Notes: generated from the sequence alone by a model not told the origin. 40,264 nucleotides of DNA from an uncultured Eggerthella sp. (GCA_905203045.1 CAJKUH010000020.1:1-40264); one strand, 5' to 3'; counted from the first letter of the stretch, positions 7,861 to 15,654 are shown. Numbers and translations are program-made.

Positions 7861-7909
7861 CGGTAATCGGCGCACTTGCCCGGGTGGGGCCGGGCGCACA
7901 GGGGCTGCA

Positions 7910-7918
7910 TGGTATCAT
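7910..7918 (+). promoter_or_regulatory. Possible extended -10 promoter of eno
   Basis: TGGTATCAT fits TG-N-TATNNT (hexamer 7913-7918) and lies 40 bp before the eno start. The -35 region is weak. Confidence 0.4.
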
Positions 7919-7957
7919 TCGACTGTTTGATGAAAACGTTTCCAAGGAGGAAATTAC

Positions 7958-9250
7958 ATGGGTACCATCATCGATGTGTTCGGTCGTGAGGTCCTTGACT
8001 CCCGCGGCAACCCCACGGTAGAGGTTGAGGTTGTGCTCGACGATTATGCAGCCGGTCGTGCAGCTGTTCCTTCCGGCGCATCTACGGGCGCTTTCGAAGC
8101 GGTTGAGCTTCGCGATGGCGATTCTGAGCGTTACCTGGGCAAGGGCACGCTGAAGGCCGTTTCCCACGTGAACGAAGAGATTGCCGACGCTCTTATTGGC
8201 ATGGAGGCCGACGACCAGCGCGGCATCGACGCCATCATGTGCGAGCTCGACGGCACCGAGAACAAGGGCAACTTTGGCGCAAACGCCATCCTGGGCGCAT
8301 CGCTCGCTGTTGCCAAGGCTGCTGCAGAATCTGCCGAGCTTCCTCTTTACAAGTACGTCGGCGGCGCAAATGCCAACATGCTGCCTACGCCTATGATGAA
8401 CATCCTGAACGGCGGCGAGCATGCCGACAACAACGTGGACTTCCAGGAGTTCATGATCATGCCCGTCGGCGCAACCTCCTTTGCCGAGGCGCTGCGTTGG
8501 TGCGCAGAGATCTACCACACCCTGAAGAAGGTTCTGCACGAGGCTGGCCTGGGCGGCGGCGTTGGCGACGAAGGCGGCTTCGCTCCCAACTTCACCACCA
8601 ACGAAGAGCCTCTGAAGTATATCGTCGAGGCATGCGAAAAGGCTGGCTACAAGCCCGGCTCCGACATCATGTTCGCTATGGATCCCGCTTCCACCGAGTT
8701 CTACAACGCTGAAACCGGCAAGTACGTTCTTGCAGGCGAGGGCCGCGAGCTCACCAGCGCTGAAATGGTTGACTACTGGGAGGCTCTGGTTCAGAAGTAC
8801 CCCATCATCTCCATCGAAGACGGCATGGCTGAAGAAGACTGGGACGGCTGGAAGGCTCTGACCGACCGCATTGGCGACAAGGTTCAGCTGGTTGGTGACG
8901 ACCTGTTTGTAACCAACCCGAAGCGTCTTGCCAAGGGTATCGATCTGGGCTGCGCAAACGCCATCCTGGTAAAGGTCAACCAGATCGGTTCCCTTACCGA
9001 GGCCCTTGAGGCTGTTCAGATGGCAAAGCAGGCAGGCTATGCATGCATCATGTCTCATCGTTCCGGCGAAACCGAAGACGTTACCATTGCCGACCTGGCG
9101 GTTGCCACCAACGCTGGCCAGATCAAGACGGGCGCACCGTGCCGTTCCGACCGTGTTGCCAAGTACAACCAGCTTCTTCGCATCGAAGAGCAGTTGGGCG
9201 ATTCCGGCCAGTATGCCGGCATGAAGGCGTTCTACAACATCAACCGCTAG
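7958..9250 (+). CDS. eno: Enolase (phosphopyruvate hydratase)
   Basis: A 430-residue enolase that interconverts 2-phosphoglycerate and phosphoenolpyruvate in glycolysis; it is a cytoplasmic Mg-dependent enzyme. The N-terminal GREVLDSRGNPTVEVEV and SGASTGAFEAVELRD mobile loop are present. So are the metal-binding acidic residues in FAMDPASTEF, ISIEDGMAEEDWDG and LVGDDLFVTN. The signature ILVKVNQIGSLTEAL carries the catalytic Lys, followed by MSHRSGETED. A perfect AAGGAGG lies 8 bp before the ATG. Monocistronic, with a terminator just after it. Length and motifs are standard. Confidence 0.98.
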   Translation: MGTIIDVFGREVLDSRGNPTVEVEVVLDDYAAGRAAVPSGASTGAFEAVELRDGDSERYLGKGTLKAVSHVNEEIADALIGMEADDQRGIDAIMCELDGTENKGNFGANAILGASLAVAKAAAESAELPLYKYVGGANANMLPTPMMNILNGGEHADNNVDFQEFMIMPVGATSFAEALRWCAEIYHTLKKVLHEAGLGGGVGDEGGFAPNFTTNEEPLKYIVEACEKAGYKPGSDIMFAMDPASTEFYNAETGKYVLAGEGRELTSAEMVDYWEALVQKYPIISIEDGMAEEDWDGWKALTDRIGDKVQLVGDDLFVTNPKRLAKGIDLGCANAILVKVNQIGSLTEALEAVQMAKQAGYACIMSHRSGETEDVTIADLAVATNAGQIKTGAPCRSDRVAKYNQLLRIEEQLGDSGQYAGMKAFYNINR

Positions 9251-9270
9251 CCTATCAGGCTGATATTCCG

Positions 9271-9308
9271 GAAGGGGCTCGCAGGCGTGAAGCTTGCGGG
9301 CCCTTCTT
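9271..9308 (+). terminator. Probable terminator of eno
   Basis: A GC-rich stem (AAGGG-GCTCGCA with TGCGGGCCCTT, one bulged G) is followed by CTTGT. It lies 21 bp after the eno stop. The T-run is weak. Confidence 0.6.
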
Positions 9309-9588
9309 GTGTGCCGGGGCGGGTGATGGGTGCCCAGCAAGTAGGTCTTTTGGCTGGTATGGATGGAGTGCGGTAAGACCTCCAGCCCGTACAGCGCAGG
9401 GCCTTTCCTCAGCCTTCGTTGCGTCTGCTGATCGACGTCGGTCTCTCCCTGCGGGGCGATGCAGTTCGTTTTCCAAGGAAGAGGGATGTTCGTGGTTGGT
9501 ACTCTAAGAGGCAATGTGCACTCGGCTTAAGCGGGGTGCCTTGCCTTCAAGGAGTGATGTGGCTGCCAAGGTAGGGCGTGCGGAGCGC
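9309..9588. other. Intergenic region between convergent eno and DUF362 units
   Basis: About 280 bp between two converging transcription units. Short open frames occur on both strands, but none has a ribosome binding site or a recognisable product. I see no RNA gene here. Confidence 0.5.
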
Positions 9589-9629
9589 AAAAAGCGCCCG
9601 ACCCCGTGGTTCACAGAGGGGCCAGGCGC
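9589..9629 (-). terminator. Rho-independent terminator of the DUF362 gene
   Basis: On the minus strand a 12-bp stem (GCGCCTGGCCCC with GGGGTCGGGCGC, two G-U pairs) is followed by TTTTT. It lies 28 bp after the DUF362 stop codon. Confidence 0.88.
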
Positions 9630-9657
9630 TTGAAGTCGGCAAATATGCTCGCGGTGC

Positions 9658-10669
9658 TTAGCCTTCGAAGGACTTAACGTGCGCAACTGCTTCTGCTTGG
9701 GTGAGCTCGGCTTCGCCGTTGTCCAGGTCAAGCAAACGGTACTTCCAGTTGCCCATGCCCAGTTCGTGCATGTAGGAAAGCTGGCGCAGGCCATGGCGAG
9801 TTTCCATACGCTCGACCAAATCGTGGTTGTCGCACAGGCCGGCTTCGGTCATGGCATACACCAAGTCAACGCAGGCGGTGTCGATGGCGCAGATGTCGGT
9901 GGAAACAAGGATGCCCACGTTCGGCGTGACAACCGGCATGGCGCCCGTTCCCTCGCAGTCGCAGGAAACCGACATGTTGCGCATCACGTTCACGTACACG
10001 ATGTGCTCACCGAAATGGTCGATGGTGGCCTTGGTCGATTCAGTGATGCGCTCCATCAGCTCTTCTTCGGCGATGGACCACAGGTTGTCGGAGCCGGGAA
10101 CAGTGTGGATCTCGCCCTTGCCGATGCGGCCGTCGGCGCAGCCAATGCCCAGATTCTTGTTAGAGCCGCCGAAGCCGCCCATGGTGTGGCCCTTGAAGTG
10201 GGTCAACGTAAGCATGGAATCGTAGTTCATCATATGGGTGTCCACATGCATTTCGTCGAACCACTTGCCGCCGGCAACGGGCAAGGTGGTAACGCCTTCT
10301 TCATCCATGATGTCAACGGGGCAGAACGTCCAGCCGTTGTGGGCGATGGTTTCGCGGTGCTGCTCGGTGGTGTAGCGGTCGCCTTCGTAGTAGGTGTTGG
10401 TTTCCACGATGGTGGCATCGGGCAGGTCCTTGGACACCAGTTCCTTCACCCAGCCGAAGGGGATGATGTTGGGGGCCGTCCTTTTCGCCGGTGTGCAGCT
10501 TGATGGCTACCTTGCCAGTAAGCTGCGGGGCAACCTTTGCCACCGCGCGGCGCAGGCCTTCAGCGGAAAGGTCGCGCGTGAAGAATACGTCGGAAGTGGC
10601 GCCATCGCGCTGGTCGAACGGAACGCGAACGCTGCCGTTGGTTGCTGCTTGCGGATTTGCTTCAGCCAT
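9658..10669 (-). pseudogene. DUF362 domain-containing protein, split by a +1 homopolymer frameshift
   Basis: The minus strand encodes a DUF362 protein in two frames. The first frame starts at ATG 10669 behind AAGGAG and runs MAEANPQAATNGSVRV to KLHTGEKDGP. The second continues with WVKELVSKDLPDATIV to the stop at 9658. The switch falls at a run of five G (10471-10475 on the plus strand). Removing one base restores GEKDGPNIIPFGWVKELVS and gives a normal protein of about 336 residues. The rest includes GGSNKNLGIGCADGRIGKGE and the CDCEGTG segment typical of the family, which often accompanies Fe-S proteins. Either a true phase-variable or decayed gene, or a sequencing error. The rest of the frame is intact and well conserved, so an error or recent mutation is likely. 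Confidence 0.85.
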
Positions 10670-10726
10670 AGCGGCTCCTTAGAACGGAGTTTTACGTATC
10701 GGGTTTATGGTATCGCAACTCGTCGG

Positions 10727-11002
10727 TTAAGTAACGCGGTGTTTCTTAAAAATGAAACGGAGAGCAACGACGAATGCGGTGCCGAAAATCGCGCTGAGTG
10801 TCACCAAAAGAGCATCATGCGAGGATCGATGCTTGCACGCAAAGGTGTTGTAGCGTGGGGCACGGTCGGGCTCTTTGCCCGCACAGAACGCTAGGGTTTC
10901 TTGGTAGGTAAAGATGTTATTGCGGGTTTGGGTCTTTTCCGCAGCAAAACCAAGCCCCAGTGCAGTAGCAAAGGCTGCTGTGAAAACAAGCATGCACGCC
11001 AT
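10727..11002 (-). CDS. Hypothetical small membrane protein, possibly a truncated gene
   Basis: A 91-residue frame with codon use like the genuine genes here. It has an N-terminal hydrophobic segment (MLVFTAAFATALGLGFAA), a polar middle with two Cys, and a C-terminal membrane helix (ALLVTLSAIFGTAFVVALRF) followed by FKKHR. The coding character continues in frame for about 26 codons upstream of the first ATG (KPSGGKACPARQPENTEG) and then stops at a TAA with no start codon. The 5' part may therefore be lost or frameshifted. No good Shine-Dalgarno precedes the ATG. I do not recognise the family. Confidence 0.4.
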   Translation of the reverse strand: MACMLVFTAAFATALGLGFAAEKTQTRNNIFTYQETLAFCAGKEPDRAPRYNTFACKHRSSHDALLVTLSAIFGTAFVVALRFIFKKHRVT

Positions 11003-11294
11003 GCCTGCAGGTGCAAGCTTGAGCTTGCCTTCAGTGTTTTCAGGCTGACGTGCTGGGCAAGCTTTGCCGCCCGATGGCTTTTACATTGCGCATTATTGCG
11101 GGAAATAAGGCCGTCAAAATCCTTTACCAAGGTTTTGACCTGACGTTTTACGAGCTTGCAAGAACCATTGCGACCTTGAATGCGGACCATTGTCTTCATC
11201 TGAGACAAATAGGCGCATGGGGCCCGTTGACGGCTTTGCCGCGAACCCATCATGATTGGGCTGGATTATCGCCTTCAAATGGCAGATTTGCTGC
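11003..11294. other. Gene-poor stretch with conflicting weak reading frames
   Basis: Both strands have open frames here. On the plus strand, 11074-11298 begins MAFTLRIIAGNKAVKILYQG. On the minus strand a frame begins MKTMVRIQGRNGSCKLVKRQ near 11202. Neither has a convincing ribosome binding site or a recognisable family. The plus frame ends inside the repeat element that starts at 11295. This may be decayed coding sequence next to an accessory gene. Confidence 0.35.
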
Positions 11295-11416
11295 CTAAAG
11301 TACGACCATTTCTTGTTTGTCGCGGTTGTACGATGGCTGTGCTGAGAATGGAATATTGCTGACCTGCGGTTTTCGTTTTTTAGGCAGTGATGTTGTTTCG
11401 TGTCTTCGTACTTTAG
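11295..11416 (-). repeat. Palindrome-ended element, copy 1 (122 bp)
   Basis: The element is bounded by CTAAAGTACGA (11295-11305) and its exact reverse complement TCGTACTTTAG (11406-11416). On the minus strand its interior reads GCC-TAAAA…AGGTCAGCA, resembling copy 2 at 12697-12816 read on the plus strand, so the two copies face opposite ways. CTGCCTAAA overlapping the left edge (11291-11299) can also pair with TTTAGGCAG inside (11379-11387), an alternative fold. No flanking target duplication is evident. Confidence 0.75.
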
Positions 11417-11580
11417 CGTTGATTTTTGCCATGAACTCCCATTTATTTGACGTAGCCGTTAGGCGGATACGGTGCGGCTGGAGAATCATGCCGAATGGGC
11501 AGCGTGCAAGGGCCTGAATTGGAAAGCCAGAGAATGCGGCCGTGCGTTCGGTCGGCGTTGAGTCCTTGCCGCTCGTTTTT

Positions 11581-12540
11581 CTAATTGTTCGCGGTATCGA
11601 AGAGAAGCAAATTCCTAAGTTCGTCGTGCTTGCTATCGAAGTTTTGGGTCGATATCCGAATGAGCTTTCCCAGGTACCTGCTTGAAACGTCAACGATATT
11701 GCGTAGTGCAGCCTTGTCGTAGATTTGGTTTTTGGTGACAGATATTACGTGGTAGCCTTCGGCTTCGATCAGGGTCCGCCGTTTTGAATCTTCATTGATC
11801 TTGCGCGATTCTGCATGGAGCAGGTCGCTATCGTACTCGAGAGCGAATTTCTTTTCAGGCCAGCAGAGATCGCAACGGAGTACCTTTTTATCGCCCAGAT
11901 AATTGGTTTCCCTATTAGTGGTTATCGGGTAGTTCATTTTGGGCTTTGGAAGATTGAATCCTCCTAGTGATGGAGGGAGACACAGGATCATTGCCAGAGC
12001 GGTTTCCATCGGAGATGCCGATTCCTCAATCATGAAGCGCAGTGCTTTATCGGCCCTACCGGAACCGCGAACTCCCTTCACTTTGCCAAGATAGGCTTTC
12101 AATTTCGGAATAGAAGTTCTTGGCTGTCTTTTAATCAGGGGAGATTCTCGGTAATGGGGAGAAACGGCGTAAGATCCGCACAGCTCGTATCCCATAACGA
12201 TTAGTTTTACAAGGGGAATGCTTCTTGCCATTTGGAGGAAACAGGCTTCGGGCGTGCTTACGTAAGTCGAATTCGAGATGGGGATAAAAGAGCGTTCTGG
12301 CATTCCCGTACTCCACACATGGGGCCTTATTGATGCCGAAGGTCTGCGATTTTCCAACGTTGCTGCAACAACATGAAGTGGCCTGTTGATTATCTGAGCT
12401 TTGCAAAGGGCATGGGAATCTATGCCGCACAAGGTTGGCGTGCTGGTCGAATTGGGCAATGCTCTTGATTCCGAAAAGGGGATGCGATCGTGGAGCTTCC
12501 AATATTCAAGTGCTGAGCTATGTCCGATAAAGCATTTCAT
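11581..12540 (-). CDS. DUF559 (Vsr/PD-(D/E)XK-like) domain protein
   Basis: A 319-residue protein. The last 100 or so residues form a DUF559 domain, the very-short-patch-repair-endonuclease-like fold. Asp224 lies in LRCDLCWPEKKFALEY, Glu235 with Asp237/Asp239 lie in ALEYDSD, then RRTLIEAEGYHVISVTKNQ follows. The N-terminal part starts MKCFIGHSSALEYWKLHDRI and resembles the leader of actinobacterial DUF559 proteins of unknown role. I chose the ATG at 12540; in-frame ATG 12651 and TTG 12687 are possible, but none has a Shine-Dalgarno. Codon use is more AT-rich than in its neighbours, suggesting transfer. It is flanked by two related inverted elements. The nuclease activity is inferred, not shown. 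Confidence 0.7.
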   Translation of the reverse strand: MKCFIGHSSALEYWKLHDRIPFSESRALPNSTSTPTLCGIDSHALCKAQIINRPLHVVAATLENRRPSASIRPHVWSTGMPERSFIPISNSTYVSTPEACFLQMARSIPLVKLIVMGYELCGSYAVSPHYRESPLIKRQPRTSIPKLKAYLGKVKGVRGSGRADKALRFMIEESASPMETALAMILCLPPSLGGFNLPKPKMNYPITTNRETNYLGDKKVLRCDLCWPEKKFALEYDSDLLHAESRKINEDSKRRTLIEAEGYHVISVTKNQIYDKAALRNIVDVSSRYLGKLIRISTQNFDSKHDELRNLLLFDTANN

Positions 12541-12673
12541 ATCTGCAGCATAGAAGGCGGGTGTTAAAGGGAAGAGAAAGCTTGCATGAGAATTTGCGAA
12601 TTTCCAGAGAAAGGGAGTCGGGCAAAAAGCGATACTGCGGCATGGGTCCATGCGCTTTTGCGTTATGAGCCAG
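12541..12673. other. Upstream region of the DUF559 gene
   Basis: This stretch may hold an N-terminal extension of the DUF559 gene (in-frame ATG at 12651 on the minus strand) or its promoter. No clear ribosome binding site or -10/-35 pair is seen. Confidence 0.35.
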
Positions 12674-12756
12674 GGTGTTTTTGGCAATTATGCAGTCTAA
12701 AGTACGATGTGTCCTGGAATCGTGTGGCGTTTGGCTGCGATATGCCATAAAACACC
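12674..12756. repeat. Imperfect inverted repeat overlapping element copy 2
   Basis: The segment 12674-12695 (GGTGTTTT-TGGCA…GCAG) is largely complementary to 12735-12756 (CTGC…TGCCATAAAACACC), about 18 of 22 positions. The arm lies partly outside the CTAAAGTACGA boundary, so this fold competes with pairing of the element ends. Confidence 0.6.
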
Positions 12757-12816
12757 AGGTCAGCAGAGGTCAACTGTGGCCTTTGTGCGGGTAGAGATCC
12801 TTGTATCGTACTTTAG
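12697..12816 (+). repeat. Palindrome-ended element, copy 2 (120 bp)
   Basis: The same 11-bp ends as copy 1 bound this element: CTAAAGTACGA at 12697-12707 and TCGTACTTTAG at 12806-12816. Here the complementarity extends to 13 bp (12696-12708 with 12805-12817). The interior shares GCCATAAAA and AGGTCAGCA with the reverse complement of copy 1. It also holds a direct repeat AGGTCA-N4-AGGTCA (12757-12772). It lies just upstream of the DUF559 gene on that gene's promoter side. Confidence 0.75.
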
Positions 12817-12974
12817 AACACATTTTTGCCAAGGACATCAGATAATTTGGTTTTCCGTCTACGCTGCGGTTCCTGGTGTTGCCCACATGAGCAGCTTTGG
12901 TCCTTAAATAGCGATATTGGCTGCGCCGTTCGGGGTGTTCTGCGCGATTGCCGCACCGCACTTGCACGGCGCGG

Positions 12975-12980
12975 TATACT
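12975..12980 (+). promoter_or_regulatory. Possible -10 element of alr
   Basis: TATACT matches the -10 consensus at five of six positions and lies 36 bp before the chosen GTG start of alanine racemase. A second candidate, TTATAAG, lies at about 12992. No well-spaced -35 is visible. Confidence 0.35.
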
Positions 12981-13016
12981 TTTCTTTATCCTTATAAGAC
13001 GAAAGAAGGGCTCTTC

Positions 13017-14315
13017 GTGCAAGACCTACCCAACGGCTTTACCGGCTTTGCCAACAAGGCCAAAGAACATACCGATAACCCGCTCGATGCAATTCTTCGT
13101 GCTGAGCAACACAAGCCGAAAGAGGCAGCAGCGCCAACTCCTACGCTTTCCAAGGAACAGGTGCAGGCAATTGCCGAATACGACAGGCGTTGGTCGTGGG
13201 TAGAGATCGATCGAAGCGCCATCCAATACAACGTGCTGCAAACGAAGAAGCAGCTGGGCAGCAACTGTCGTTTGCTTGCCGTGGTGAAGGCCGATGCATA
13301 TGGTCACGGCGCCATCGAAGTTGCCAAAGCGGCAACGGCGGCGGGCGCTACCTATCTGGGTGTTGCCACGGTTGACGAGGGTATCGAGTTGCGCAACGGC
13401 GGTTTACGCGAGCCTATCCTCATGCTGGCAGAGCCTCCGGCCCAGGCCATCCCGCTGCTTCTGTACTACAACATCATGCCTGCGGTATACACCACGGAAT
13501 TCGCCATTGCCTATGCCGAGGCTGCCGATGCTCAGGGGCTGAAAGCGCCGTATCATCTGGCCATCAACTCGGGCATGAATCGCATCGGCGTGCATTACGA
13601 CAGCGTGGTGGAATTCCTGCATCAGGTCAGCTTCCATCGCGCCTTGGAGCTGAAGGGCTGCTTCACTCACTTCGCTACGGCCGACAGCCTGGAAACGCTC
13701 GATTTCCAGATTCAGATCAAGCGTTTCGTCGAGGCAATGCGCGCCATCGAGGCTGCGGGCTTCGACCCCGGCATTGTACATTGCGACAACTCTGCGGCAA
13801 CGTATCGCTTCCCGAAAACGCATTTCGACATGTGCCGCCTGGGCATTTCCATGTACGGCTATCAGGCTGCCCCCGATACGCACAAACTGGTCGAGCTGCG
13901 CCCTGCCATGAGCGTTCACGCTCGCATCACCAATGTCATGACGGTGCCCATGAGCGAGGGCGTAAGCTACGGCATGAACTACCGCAGCCCCGGCAGCGTG
14001 AAGATCTGCACCGTTCCCGTGGGCTATGCTGATGGCCTTATCCGCCTGCTTTCCGGCAAGATCGACTTCGCCTATCAGAACCGCGCAGTGCATCAGGTTG
14101 GCAACATCTGCATGGACCAGTGCATGTTCGAGGTCGATTTGCGCTCGCGCGTTTCTGCGCCGACGCTCGACCCGCACATCGGCGACGAGGTCATTATCGC
14201 CGGCCCGCACCCAAGCGTGGACTGCTCCATCACCACCATGGCAAAGCGCGCCGCAACCATCGAACACGAGGTAACCATCGGCTTTTCGCATCGCATGCCT
14301 CGCTATTATCGCTAG
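13017..14315 (+). CDS. alr: Alanine racemase
   Basis: A 432-residue PLP enzyme making D-alanine for peptidoglycan. The PLP lysine lies in LAVVKADAYGHG (Lys91), and the second catalytic base, Tyr, lies in EGVSYGMNYRSPGS. The barrel starts at WVEIDRSAIQYN. About 50 residues precede it compared with typical Alr (PLP Lys near 39). This extension is polar and Pro/Ala/Lys-rich. I chose GTG 13017 because AGAAGGG lies 7 bp upstream; no later ATG occurs before the barrel. It is followed after 8 bp by the uracil-DNA glycosylase gene, so the two are probably co-transcribed. Confidence 0.94.
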   Translation: MQDLPNGFTGFANKAKEHTDNPLDAILRAEQHKPKEAAAPTPTLSKEQVQAIAEYDRRWSWVEIDRSAIQYNVLQTKKQLGSNCRLLAVVKADAYGHGAIEVAKAATAAGATYLGVATVDEGIELRNGGLREPILMLAEPPAQAIPLLLYYNIMPAVYTTEFAIAYAEAADAQGLKAPYHLAINSGMNRIGVHYDSVVEFLHQVSFHRALELKGCFTHFATADSLETLDFQIQIKRFVEAMRAIEAAGFDPGIVHCDNSAATYRFPKTHFDMCRLGISMYGYQAAPDTHKLVELRPAMSVHARITNVMTVPMSEGVSYGMNYRSPGSVKICTVPVGYADGLIRLLSGKIDFAYQNRAVHQVGNICMDQCMFEVDLRSRVSAPTLDPHIGDEVIIAGPHPSVDCSITTMAKRAATIEHEVTIGFSHRMPRYYR

Positions 14316-14323
14316 GAGCAGCT

Positions 14324-14899
14324 ATGAAGATCGATGCGGTTCCCCTTGACGAGCTTTCGCAGCAGGTTGCGGCATGCCATGCCTGCAGTCTGTGTGAAGG
14401 CCGCCTCAACACGGTTTTCGGCGAAGGGGATCCGCATGCGGGCATTATGCTTATCGGCGAAGCGCCCGGTCGATACGAGGATGAGCAGGGCCGTCCGTTT
14501 GTTGGCAATGCCGGCAAGCTGCTCAACGAGCTTCTGTGGCACGCCCATTTGCGTCGCGAAGAGGTGTATATCGCCAATGTGCTGAAATGCCGCCCGCCCT
14601 CGAACCGAAACCCAGCGGCTTCTGAAATCGAGGCGTGTGCGCCGTTTTTGCGCACACAGGTGCAGACCATCAACCCGTGGCTGCTTATCACCATGGGTAA
14701 CTTCGCCACGCAGTTCATCCTGAAAACCGATACGGGCATCAGCCATTTGCGCGGTTCGGTGCGCCAAACGGGACGCTTCCTGGTGGCGCCGGTGTACCAC
14801 CCAGCGGCAGCATTGCACGACCCGGCACGCATGGAAACGCTCGTGGCCGATTTCGAGCGAATCGGCCGCTTTGTGCATGATAGAATGACCCAGGAATAA
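14324..14899 (+). CDS. Uracil-DNA glycosylase, family 4 (Fe-S)
   Basis: A 191-residue base-excision repair enzyme that removes uracil from DNA. It has the four cysteines of the [4Fe-4S] cluster (Cys18 and Cys21 in ACHACSLC, then Cys89 in LKCRPP and Cys105 in IEACAPF). It also has motif 1 GEAPGRYEDEQGRPFVG and the C-terminal HPAAAL motif. AGGAG lies 6 bp before the ATG at 14324. The gene directly follows alr. Length fits thermostable-type family 4 enzymes, which are also common in mesophilic anaerobes. Confidence 0.94.
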   Translation: MKIDAVPLDELSQQVAACHACSLCEGRLNTVFGEGDPHAGIMLIGEAPGRYEDEQGRPFVGNAGKLLNELLWHAHLRREEVYIANVLKCRPPSNRNPAASEIEACAPFLRTQVQTINPWLLITMGNFATQFILKTDTGISHLRGSVRQTGRFLVAPVYHPAAALHDPARMETLVADFERIGRFVHDRMTQE

Positions 14900-14953
14900 A
14901 GCAGAAACAGGGCTCGCCTGTGCGCATGCCCTGGTGAATGTTAGGAGTTACCT

Positions 14954-15181
14954 ATGGTAGAGAAGTCCGATGTGACTGCAGTACTCGAGCTCATCCGTCC
15001 CTCCCTTCAGGCAGACGGCGGCGACGTTCAGCTGGTAGACGTCAATGAAGAAGGCGTGGTTACCGTTGAGCTTCAGGGCGCTTGCAAGGGCTGCCCCATG
15101 TCCCAGATGACGCTGGCTCATGGCGTTGAGCGCGTTTTGAAGGATCGCGTTCCTGGCGTTACCCGCGTGGTACCTGCGTAA
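14954..15181 (+). CDS. NifU-like C-terminal domain Fe-S scaffold protein
   Basis: A 75-residue single-domain protein. It matches the NifU C-terminal domain: IRPSLQADGGDVQLVDV followed by the cluster motif CKGCPMSQMTL (Cys44, Cys47). Such proteins hold or carry iron-sulfur clusters. TTAGGAG lies about 7 bp upstream. The neighbouring Fe-S glycosylase could be a client, but that is only proximity. No other suf/isc genes are in the window. Confidence 0.92.
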   Translation: MVEKSDVTAVLELIRPSLQADGGDVQLVDVNEEGVVTVELQGACKGCPMSQMTLAHGVERVLKDRVPGVTRVVPA

Positions 15182-15190
15182 GGCGAAGCA

Positions 15191-15436
15191 ATGCATTGCT
15201 GGGAACTTCGCGGCTGCGACGACGAAATGCAGTCTCGCTGCCCTCATAACACACCCGGTGAGCCCTGCCCGGCAGACTGTCATTTCGCAGCCTGCGATCG
15301 CCCGACCCACAAGGTTACCTCGAACCTCGATTTGCTATTCAGGTGTGATATCGATAGGGAGCAAAGCGTCAAAGACATTTGCCGTTTTTGCGAGTTCTTC
15401 CTAAGCAACGCGCCCTCGACGAATGCAACGAAGTAG
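15191..15436 (+). CDS. Cysteine-rich small protein (two-CW-like)
   Basis: An 81-residue protein with ten cysteines, starting MHCWELRGCDDEMQSRCPH. It continues with CPADCHFAACDRP and ends with CRFCEFFLSN. The CW…C pattern resembles the two-CW family of small metal- or cluster-binding proteins; the match is from memory and not certain. It begins 9 bp after the NifU-like gene and ends at a strong terminator, so the two likely form one unit. The job could be metal or Fe-S binding. Confidence 0.8.
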   Translation: MHCWELRGCDDEMQSRCPHNTPGEPCPADCHFAACDRPTHKVTSNLDLLFRCDIDREQSVKDICRFCEFFLSNAPSTNATK

Positions 15437-15439
15437 CTG

Positions 15440-15468
15440 AAAGCCATCCTGTTGGATGGCTTTCTTTA
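15440..15468 (+). terminator. Rho-independent terminator
   Basis: A perfect 10-bp stem (AAAGCCATCC with GGATGGCTTT), loop TGTT, is followed by CTTTAT. It sits directly after the Cys-rich gene. Confidence 0.88.
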
Positions 15469-15654
15469 TGTTAGGGTAGGCGCCAGTAAATCAGTGGGCG
15501 GAATCCCGACGAGTGCAGATTGGGCGAAAGAACGAAGCGCCGACCTTCGACTGCGCTGAGCGATTGGACCTTGGCTGTGTTGTCAGGGTTCCGTGTAATG
15601 CTGTAGTGCGCAATGGGAACGTCTGCCGTTTGCAGAACGGCGGAAAGGATATGA

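Noticed and set aside
9255..9507. Overlapping short frames between eno and the DUF362 gene
   Set aside because: They lie between two converging terminators on both strands, without ribosome sites or recognisable products.
7706..9514. 602-codon minus-strand open frame opposite eno
   Set aside because: It is a shadow of the enolase codon pattern with no recognisable family; enolase is unambiguous.
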